Of a stretch of 64,000 nt of DNA, positions 1-6,257 are shown one piece after another. This DNA is from an uncultured Prevotella sp. (lineage in GTDB: Bacteria; Bacteroidota; Bacteroidia; Bacteroidales; Bacteroidaceae): assembly GCA_900551055.1 (NCBI GenBank), contig URUK01000010.1:1-64000 (forward strand), given 5' to 3'. A program made the translations under genes and the position numbers. Each line of letters begins with the position of its first letter. Positions within the stretch are counted from its first letter, which is position 1. Below the pieces are notes generated by a model, which worked only from the letters and a program-made list of their open reading frames with translations, was not told the DNA's origin and made no database searches.

Positions 1-26
1 AATGACAGTTACCAACTGACCGCTTG

Positions 27-213
27 AAGTAAGAATACTATAACATTCTCTTATACCGAACTCACGTTTGTTTACAACTATCTATAAACCAACTGCTTGC
101 TAATCACGTCAAAGACGAAAAGAAGTTGTTGGAGCAGCACGGAAACGAGCTGGTCAGACACATTCAAAATAACAAAACGCGAGTTCGGTATGTGTCTATA
201 CCGAACTCACGTT
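27..213 (+). pseudogene. Remnant of an unidentified coding sequence
   Basis: A frame stays open from about 27 to the stop at 211-213 without a start codon. Its last part, about 90-185, reads like real protein (LANHVKDEKKLLEQHGNELV, then RHIQNNKTRVRY), charged and helical. The frame runs through two copies of the 16-bp repeat (53-68 and 198-213), and the final residues and stop come from the repeat itself. This is what a gene end cut by a mobile element would look like. I do not recognise the family, and it may be only a chance open frame. Confidence 0.3.
48..213. repeat. Copies of a 16-bp terminal-repeat-like sequence (ATACCGAACTCACGTT)
   Basis: ATACCGAACTCACGTT occurs at 53-68 and 198-213. 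An inverted copy with one mismatch (AACGCGAGTTCGGTAT) lies at 175-190, so 175-213 is a near-perfect palindrome with a loop of about 7 bases. The same 16-mer forms both ends of the element at 5541-5653, and a 12-base partial match is at 63251-63262. The copies bracket the pilus gene block, as insertion-sequence or MITE ends would. Confidence 0.75.
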
Positions 214-486
214 AATACATGATTTTTTGTTTTTTTCTTTCTCATTTTCAATGTTTGTTAGGATATTTCCGTATATTTGTAGCCTACAATGGTTAATAGT
301 CCGTTCAGAGAACGGATATATGCTGAAAAGAAAGATATTAGATGAAGGCGAAAGTACATACACAATGGATGCTTTCCTGCCCGTCCGGGTCAGGAAACTT
401 TTTTGTATGGCTCTTTTCGTGTCTTTCTCTGACGGTATTAAACATTGTTAAGACAAATAATTTGCGTATTCGCAAGGGATCATTAT

Positions 487-497
487 CCCCCCCCCCC
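487..497. repeat. C11 homopolymer tract upstream of the pilus operon
   Basis: Eleven consecutive C bases lie about 160 bp before the first pilus gene. A TAATTTGC sequence (458-465) that could be a -7 element lies about 20 bp upstream, but there is no TTTG at the right distance. Homopolymer G/C tracts of this length are prone to slippage and often tune the expression of surface genes. Effect on transcription is inferred. Confidence 0.6.
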
Positions 498-550
498 GAA
501 ATTTATTATGTATCAATAAGTTGCGCAAAAGCGTTACATCGCAGTGCCGG

Positions 551-586
551 GCGGCATACGGAGCACTTTTTGTGTCCGTATGCCGC
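551..586 (+). other. Hairpin in the leader of the pilus operon
   Basis: GCGGCATACGGA (551-562) is perfectly complementary to TCCGTATGCCGC (575-586) around a 12-base loop. No T-run follows, so it is not an ordinary terminator. It sits about 70 bp before the first pilus gene and could be a leader structure or protein-binding site. Confidence 0.45.
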
Positions 587-656
587 TTGTGCTGTTTCTA
601 TGTCCCGACAATACCACATACAAATCAGTAAACCATAAAAAAACGTGGATAATACA

Positions 657-1931
657 ATGAATATGATTAAAAAAACGCTCACAGGCTTGCTGCTCCTGTT
701 TGCCCTGCTGCCCCTTGCGGCACAGGAACGGATGGATACGGTCTATACCTTCCGCTTCGTTCCCGGACGAGACATGTTCTATGTCCCGTGGGGCGGCAAC
801 GACAAGGAACTGACACGACTGGAGACATGCGTGATGCAATGGAAGACGCAGATTCTCGCCGGTGAGATCCCCGTGCTGGTGGACGGGCATTGCACATCGG
901 GAGACAGTGAAAACGACAATCTTGCCACGGCAAAGATACGGGCCAACCGCGTGAAGTCCGAACTCATCACCCGTCAGGGGCTCCGGGAGGAATGTTTCAC
1001 CACCCGCAACCATGCCACAGAGGGCGATTTCGTGACGGTACGCATCGCCGTGCCGAGGGAGGACACCGCGGCGCAGGAGGCCGAAAGGCGACAGATGGAA
1101 CAGGCACGCAAGGAAACGGAACGGCAACGGGCAGAGCAGGAACGGCTCGCCCGCGAGCGTGAGGCAGCAGAGAGGGAGCGTGAACGCGCCGAAGCGGAAC
1201 GCCTTGCCGCAGAACAGGCCCAAGAAGCGCAGCAGTCCGAAACCCTTGCCGTGACCGAGAAGAAAACATCCGCAGGGTGGTATGCCGGCATCTCCGGCGG
1301 CGTGCCTTTCGGTGTGAGTGCCCTCAGCAGTTTCGGCGAGGACAAGACTCGCGCCGGATGGAGCGCAGGGATATACGGCGGCTACCGCTTCAGCCCCGTA
1401 CTGTCGCTCGAAGTGCAGGCCGCATGGGGGCAGACCAACCTGTCGTTGCGCGGCTGCTGCCCGGACTACTGGCTCGGCAGAGACGGCGTGCTCTACGAGG
1501 CCGCCGTGGCAGGAATGGACGGCTGGGCGTGGAGCAGCCTCACCAGCCGCGTCTCCACACAGCGTTACGGGGCACAGCTCAATGTGAACATTCTCGGCTT
1601 CTTCCACCGCACCAGGGACAGCCGGTGGACATTGGAGGTGTCTCCGCTGCTGACGGCCTACGGCACGAAAGCCGAGTACCGCACCATTGACGGCGGCGCA
1701 TCCGTGTTCAACGACGGCACGCGCTGGCACTTCGGAGCGGGCGGCAACCTGCAGGCAGGCTACGCCATTACCCGCCACCTGAATATCGGCATCTACACGG
1801 GCATCACCTGGCTGTCGGGAGATCCGCTCGACGGCACGCCGGAGCGTCTGCACAAGGCAAACTACATCTGGGAGAGCGGCCTGAAGCTGGGCTGGCGTTT
1901 CGGCAAACAAGGAAAGGAGGCAAGCAAATGA
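657..1931 (+). CDS. OmpA-like / DUF3575-type outer membrane protein of a pilus operon
   Basis: The ATG at 657 is chosen; the frame also opens with GTG at 645. The mature start gives a short signal peptide (IKKTLTGLLLLFALLPLAAQ). About residues 25-135 resemble a divergent OmpA-like domain. About 140-200 is a charged E/R/A/Q-rich coiled coil. About 210-425 has alternating aromatic and glycine-rich strands (GWYAGISGGVPFG, YGGYRFSPVLSLEVQ) typical of an outer-membrane barrel of the DUF3575 kind. Such proteins often open Bacteroidales type V pilus operons. The stop overlaps the next start (ATGA at 1928), so the two are translationally coupled. A structural or anchoring role in the outer membrane is inferred from context. 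G+C is higher than in the rest of the window. Confidence 0.75.
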   Translation: MNMIKKTLTGLLLLFALLPLAAQERMDTVYTFRFVPGRDMFYVPWGGNDKELTRLETCVMQWKTQILAGEIPVLVDGHCTSGDSENDNLATAKIRANRVKSELITRQGLREECFTTRNHATEGDFVTVRIAVPREDTAAQEAERRQMEQARKETERQRAEQERLAREREAAERERERAEAERLAAEQAQEAQQSETLAVTEKKTSAGWYAGISGGVPFGVSALSSFGEDKTRAGWSAGIYGGYRFSPVLSLEVQAAWGQTNLSLRGCCPDYWLGRDGVLYEAAVAGMDGWAWSSLTSRVSTQRYGAQLNVNILGFFHRTRDSRWTLEVSPLLTAYGTKAEYRTIDGGASVFNDGTRWHFGAGGNLQAGYAITRHLNIGIYTGITWLSGDPLDGTPERLHKANYIWESGLKLGWRFGKQGKEASK

Positions 1932-3301
1932 AGACAATAGGATATTACTGCAATATGATTATATGTGTCCTGCTCGCGGCGGCATTCACCGCCTGCGACA
2001 AGGACGTGCATGAGGGAGAATACCCTCTCGGCAGCGGCGAGGGAGCCTTTATTGTCGGTCTGCAGAGCGACACGGAGCCAGAAGACCTCTCACTCTACTT
2101 CTTCGGCGAGGACGGCAGCGTGGCCCTGCGCCGCGACTACGCCGACCCACGCACGCTCGCTTCGGAGCATATCCCCGTCCCGTCGGGTACCTACACCATT
2201 GTGGTGGTGGCGAATGTGGCCGCCGGCGACCTGCCCGGGCAGACCACGGTGGCAGACCTGGCCGAATGGCTCAAGGAGAACGAGACCGACTATCCCGCTG
2301 TGCTCACCGCTGCCTCACAGGAAAGCGTGGCCGAGGGCGAGGTGAAACGGCTGCTGCTGACCTTGGAGGACGGCACCGCCGGCATCGGCCTTTCCACGGT
2401 GCGCCTGCTGCTCACCGTTCCCGGCAAGCAGATGCCGCCGTACACGCCGACAAAGGCTGCGGCGGACGAATCCACCCGACAGTTGCGCTGCGTGGCCGAA
2501 GTATATCGCCAAGGCACAACCGCCCGTATACACCGCCATGTGCAGCTGTGTGAGGAACAGACGGACGGCACTTATCTGGCCGAACTCTCGCTACAGCCGG
2601 GCGACTACGACCTGCGCCTGTGGGCGGACTGGACGAGCGACGGCACGACCGATGACAAGTATTACAACGCCGACGACCTTTCGGCCGTCACTGTTTTGAC
2701 AGATAACTATGTAGCCAATGGCCTGACAGACGAGAAGGATGCCTACTATACAAACAGCCTCACCCTGACCGTAACCGACGAGGCAAACCAAGGCTCCCCC
2801 TCGGGGGAGTCGTGGGGGGCTGTGACCCTCATCCGGCCTTTTGCCCGCTACCGCATCATCGCCAGCGATGTGCAGGGCTATCTCAACCTGATAGACAAGG
2901 GCGAGGCCCTTCCGCCTATCGGCGACCTCAGCGTGCGTGTCAGCAACGAGGGCTTCTTCCCCACGGGCTTCAACGTGGCCACGGGCAAGCCGAACGATGC
3001 GCTGACCGGCATCGGCTATGCAGCGGACATCGTGAATGCCGAGGGCTACGACCCCGACGAAGCCCGCCAGGTAGGGTCGGACTTCGTGCTGACCAACGGC
3101 GAGGAATCATTTGTGACTGTCACCATACAAATGATAGACCCACGCACCGGTGAAGCCATCAGCACCGTTTCGGGCATACAAATCCCCTATAGGCGCGGAC
3201 ATCTCACCACCGTCACCGGGCGTTTCCTCACTGCCGGAAAGACCACCGGAGGAGTAGAGGTGGATGACGATTGGGAAAATGACATAGCCATTGATTTCTA
3301 A
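1928..3301 (+). CDS. FimB/Mfa2-like fimbrial anchor lipoprotein
   Basis: 457 residues. The N-terminus is a lipoprotein signal (ICVLLAAAFTACDKD, Cys at about 23). The body has two beta-sandwich-like halves with the pattern of Mfa2/FimB anchors: a GxGAFIVGL strand, LSLYFFGEDGSVALRRDY, and VPSGTYTIVVVANV in the first half, and RPFARYRIIASDV in the second. It ends in an acidic stretch (VEVDDDWENDIAIDF). In Porphyromonas and Bacteroides such proteins tether the pilus to the outer membrane and limit its length. It overlaps the upstream gene by four bases and precedes two fimbrillin-type genes, which supports the role. The exact subfamily cannot be settled by eye. Confidence 0.75.
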   Translation: MKTIGYYCNMIICVLLAAAFTACDKDVHEGEYPLGSGEGAFIVGLQSDTEPEDLSLYFFGEDGSVALRRDYADPRTLASEHIPVPSGTYTIVVVANVAAGDLPGQTTVADLAEWLKENETDYPAVLTAASQESVAEGEVKRLLLTLEDGTAGIGLSTVRLLLTVPGKQMPPYTPTKAAADESTRQLRCVAEVYRQGTTARIHRHVQLCEEQTDGTYLAELSLQPGDYDLRLWADWTSDGTTDDKYYNADDLSAVTVLTDNYVANGLTDEKDAYYTNSLTLTVTDEANQGSPSGESWGAVTLIRPFARYRIIASDVQGYLNLIDKGEALPPIGDLSVRVSNEGFFPTGFNVATGKPNDALTGIGYAADIVNAEGYDPDEARQVGSDFVLTNGEESFVTVTIQMIDPRTGEAISTVSGIQIPYRRGHLTTVTGRFLTAGKTTGGVEVDDDWENDIAIDF

Positions 3302-3338
3302 TGAAACAAGTATTTACTGACAAAAAAATAACCAGATA

Positions 3339-4469
3339 ATGAAACAACTGACAGCTATATTCACCTTGCTTACTGCACTGCTGCTCGCCGCCTCTTGCAG
3401 CAAGGAGGAACTGCCGGGTGGCGAAATCACGGAGGAAACGGGACAGATGCAGACCTATACCTTCAGCGTATCTGCCGACTTGGCAATAGAAGGAGATGCG
3501 GAAACCCGCTCGCCAGGAACACAGGCAGAACTGCCGACACGCTGCTTTATGCAAGCCTTAGGGGACAGTGACCTTACATCTGTTTCAGTCGGAGACCCAA
3601 ATGGAAATGGCAGTTTTACTTTCTTTGTGAGATTACCGTCAAACAGAACCTATACTTTCATGTTTTGGGCAGACAACAATAGCAGTACCATACCTCCGGA
3701 AAGCCTTACCGCCATGCCTTACACCCAAGGGACTGTGGCTTTCGTAGCAAAAGTAACAGATACACCTGAGAACATAATCAGCAATGGGGTCAGCTTGAAG
3801 CATGTCGTTACCAAGGTATCTTTGCAACATAATGGGGAAAATACATTCTCCCCCAAAAAGGGCGATGTCATGACGGTTACGCTGCCTTGCGCAACCACTT
3901 ACGATGTTTCCAACCAGACCGCAACGGCAAACGGAACATACGAATTTACACATACATTTACAGTGGACAGCGAGATAACAGGAGGAACCGACTTATGCAG
4001 CCTCTATGTGCTTGCCCCGTCCGAGAGCAGTGATGTTGACATTTTTTTTCGCACCCACCAGTTGAGCATCAGCGGCATATCCATGCCGGCTAATACCCAT
4101 ATCACCCTCAGTGGGGACTTTTCATCAAGCAATGACAAGTGGGAGGTTTCTTACGCCAGTAGAGCAGAAGCCTTTCAATCCTGCTTTTTCAACGATGACG
4201 GTTCATTAAAATGGGAAGCTGTTGCGGATTATCACCGTTTTTTTTCAGACGAAAGCACTATAGAACGATTCTTTAATGATATTTTGGGTAGTGATAAAGG
4301 CTCATATTATTATGGAAGTTTGTTTGGACATACAATTAGAATTGATGACCCCACAGGAATCTGCCTAGATATGAATGTGGATGATAATCATATTTTCATT
4401 TATTATAACGATGAAGCTCAGAACGAGGAGCCCAAATTTGTAGTCCCCACATTCGACAAAGACTGGTAG
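3339..4469 (+). CDS. Fimbrillin-family lipoprotein (pilus subunit)
   Basis: 376 residues beginning with a lipoprotein signal (LLTALLLAASCSKEEL). Type V pilins are exported as lipoproteins, trimmed by an arginine protease and polymerised by strand exchange. Features shared with the next gene are TYTFMFWAD, a KHVVTKVSLQHNG strand and NTHITLSGDF. After about residue 265 comes an extra region (SCFFNDDGSLKWEAVADYH onwards) absent from the next gene and coded by DNA of lower G+C, perhaps an accessory or tip domain. It lies 37 bp after the anchor gene in the same operon. Whether it is the stalk, an accessory subunit or the tip is not clear. Confidence 0.7.
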   Translation: MKQLTAIFTLLTALLLAASCSKEELPGGEITEETGQMQTYTFSVSADLAIEGDAETRSPGTQAELPTRCFMQALGDSDLTSVSVGDPNGNGSFTFFVRLPSNRTYTFMFWADNNSSTIPPESLTAMPYTQGTVAFVAKVTDTPENIISNGVSLKHVVTKVSLQHNGENTFSPKKGDVMTVTLPCATTYDVSNQTATANGTYEFTHTFTVDSEITGGTDLCSLYVLAPSESSDVDIFFRTHQLSISGISMPANTHITLSGDFSSSNDKWEVSYASRAEAFQSCFFNDDGSLKWEAVADYHRFFSDESTIERFFNDILGSDKGSYYYGSLFGHTIRIDDPTGICLDMNVDDNHIFIYYNDEAQNEEPKFVVPTFDKDW

Positions 4470-4539
4470 AAGGCTTTGCTTACACAGTAACATATTGTAA
4501 TATAATTCAAGCAACAGATAAATTAATAGATACAAAAAG

Positions 4540-5404
4540 ATGAACAAGAAACTTTCGACCCTGATACTTGCAGCCGCAGCGTTGTTGGTATCGTGCAGTC
4601 AGGACGAACTGCAAAACACAGTAAACAACAACGAGGGCATGAAGCCCATGACTATTTCAGTTGCCCTTCCGGACGGGATGGCGACACGCGCCACCGCAAC
4701 CGATGATGCAACCGATGCGCACTGCTTCCTACAGATTCTGGACGGGAACGGGCAAGATTTGGACGGAGGCTATTCCGCTGTGCAGGAGATGAGCAAGACA
4801 AGCAACGGCTACACCGCTACCGTCTATCTGAAAGAAGATGCGACTTACGACTTCCTCTTTTGGGCAACCTCGGAAAGCTTCTGACCTGCGCAATGTCTCC
4901 TATACCAATGGCGAAACCTTGGTATGGGCAGGTACAGCACCTGACCAGCGATGGAGCGCAAACGGCGTAACCTGTAAGTTGGAACATGCCGTGTCGCGCA
5001 TCACGCTGCAAACGACCGGGAACTTAACCGTGGACGACTTACAAACTCTCACCCTTGCCGTACCTTCCACTTTCACCGCATACAATGTGGAGGAAATGGC
5101 ATCGGTTGGAACCACCAAGCAGAATTATACCTACAGCTTTGGAAACATTAATATAAGCAACGCAAACCTAAGCAATCCGGTAGCTATCGGCCATTTTTAT
5201 GCCCTTGTCGATGGCGAGCCGCAAACTCTGACCTTGCAATACAATGGGCCATTGGATAATGCCCCGAAAGAAATAAGCAATGTGCCTTTGGCTCCCAACA
5301 CGCATGGGGTATTGAGTGGTGATGTAGCAAATTCCGGACTTACATCGGGCAACATCACCGCTACGGTGGATAATGAATGGTCAGACAGTAGCCATAATTT
5401 CTAA
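4540..5404 (+). pseudogene. Second fimbrillin-like gene, interrupted by a frameshift
   Basis: The first frame (4540-4884) gives a lipoprotein signal (LILAAAALLVSCSQDEL) and ends early, just after DFLFWATSES. The frame one base further on then continues with SDLRNVSYTNGETLVWAG to the stop at 5404. Dropping one base near 4878-4882 joins them into about 288 residues that match the preceding paralog feature by feature: FWA motif, EHAVSRITLQTTG strand, NTHGVLSGD. There is no homopolymer at the break, so slippage is not the obvious cause. It may be a true inactivating mutation or a sequencing error. As read, only a 114-residue fragment would be made. Confidence 0.7.
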
Positions 5405-5415
5405 CCAAACGTACA

Positions 5416-5529
5416 ATGAGGAAAGCCATCCGTAGAATACTGTTCTACATCCGCTACGAAATGACCAGTGATGTCAAGGGTCCTCCGGTTCACTGCCGTT
5501 CCAACGGTTGTTCAGTACCTCGCTTATAA
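5416..5529 (+). pseudogene. 37-codon start of a further pilus-operon gene, apparently cut off
   Basis: An ATG at 5416, 11 bp after the fimbrillin stop, opens MRKAIRRILFYIRYEM and ends at 5529, just 11 bp before the MITE-like element at 5541. The basic N-terminus followed by hydrophobic residues looks like the beginning of an exported protein rather than a complete one. The close spacing to the pilus genes suggests the next operon member was truncated by the element. It could also be a genuine small peptide or a chance frame. Confidence 0.4.
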
Positions 5530-5540
5530 ATGATTATTTT

Positions 5541-5653
5541 AACGTGAGTTCGGTATAGACACATACCCTTTTGTAGGGACATAATTTATTATGTCCCTAC
5601 AAAAGGATAAACATTCATATTTATGAGAATAAATCTTATACCGAACTCACGTT
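5541..5653. mobile_element. 113-bp MITE-like element
   Basis: AACGTGAGTTCGGTAT (5541-5556) and its exact reverse complement ATACCGAACTCACGTT (5638-5653) form 16-bp terminal inverted repeats. Inside is a perfect 19-bp palindrome (5567-5585 with 5588-5606, core TTTTGTAGGGACATAAT) with a 2-base loop. There is no open frame. Matching ends lie at 53, 175 and 198, so the element belongs to a small family. A transposase source is not in the window, and I could not identify a target duplication. Confidence 0.65.
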
Positions 5654-5680
5654 TTGTGTACTTCTCCACCCAAGCCAAAA

Positions 5681-5726
5681 GTTAACGTACAATAGCCATT
5701 ATTGGTAATGTCTATTGTACGTTAAC
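5681..5726. repeat. Dispersed palindrome, copy 1 (GTTAACGTACAATAG)
   Basis: GTTAACGTACAATAG (5681-5695) pairs perfectly with CTATTGTACGTTAAC (5712-5726) over a 16-base loop. A near-identical stem occurs at 24885-24920. It lies about 80 bp beyond the end of the minus-strand HAD gene and may end that transcript, but the shared sequence at two unrelated loci points to a dispersed repeat. Confidence 0.6.
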
Positions 5727-5805
5727 TTCCGATAATTCCGGTGCAAAGCGCCAGACTCCTGATAAATACTTAAAAACTCCTGATAACTTTTTTATTCCAT
5801 ACCGC

Positions 5806-6237
5806 TTATCTTTGCCACCAGCGTTTCTTTTTTGGGGTGTCATAATATGACGTTTTGCCAAGGCGCTCACACATGATGTCGTAATAAGATTTATGTTCTT
5901 TTATCATGCGGTATATTGTTCCCCAGTCGGGCAGTCCGCCAATGTTGCGGTCGTCGATGAACAGGTCAACCTTCAGCTTCCGTGAGAAGTGGTTGTTGTT
6001 TTCAATGCCCCGCTCTTCAGGGTAGTCGCGGTTCACGGCGTAAAATTCCACTCCGCGCTCCCTGCACCAGTTGACGGCATCGTCCAGCAGTTTGCCTTCA
6101 CGTACAGACCATAGAATCAGTCTGTGCCGGTCGGCAATCAGCATTTTCAGTGTATCGGTGGCGAACGGGATTTCTTTCCCTATCTCCGGATATCTGTGCT
6201 CGACTATTGTTCCGTCAAAGTCTACTGCTATTGTCAT
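5806..6237 (-). CDS. BT0820-like HAD-superfamily hydrolase
   Basis: 143 residues, a compact haloacid-dehalogenase phosphatase without a large cap domain. Motif I is DFDGTIVE (nucleophile Asp6 and general acid Asp8). LILWSVREG contains the motif II Ser, and LFIDDRNIGG supplies the motif III aspartates. The family is small and characteristic of Bacteroidetes; a B. thetaiotaomicron member (BT0820) has been solved structurally, and the substrate is uncertain. Only 20 bp separate it from the wzc-type gene, so it is the last member of the rmlA-wzc operon. A role in surface polysaccharide metabolism is inferred from position alone. Confidence 0.8.
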   Translation of the reverse strand: MTIAVDFDGTIVEHRYPEIGKEIPFATDTLKMLIADRHRLILWSVREGKLLDDAVNWCRERGVEFYAVNRDYPEERGIENNNHFSRKLKVDLFIDDRNIGGLPDWGTIYRMIKEHKSYYDIMCERLGKTSYYDTPKKKRWWQR

Positions 6238-6257
6238 AATACAAATCGGATCAGGTG

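Noticed and set aside
27..213. A complete gene at the left edge
   Set aside because: No start codon, and the last codons are supplied by the repeat; treated only as a possible remnant.
534..1937. 467-codon open frame on the minus strand
   Set aside because: It lies opposite the OmpA-like gene. The plus frame has a signal peptide, barrel pattern and coupled start with the next gene; the minus frame is an effect of high G+C.
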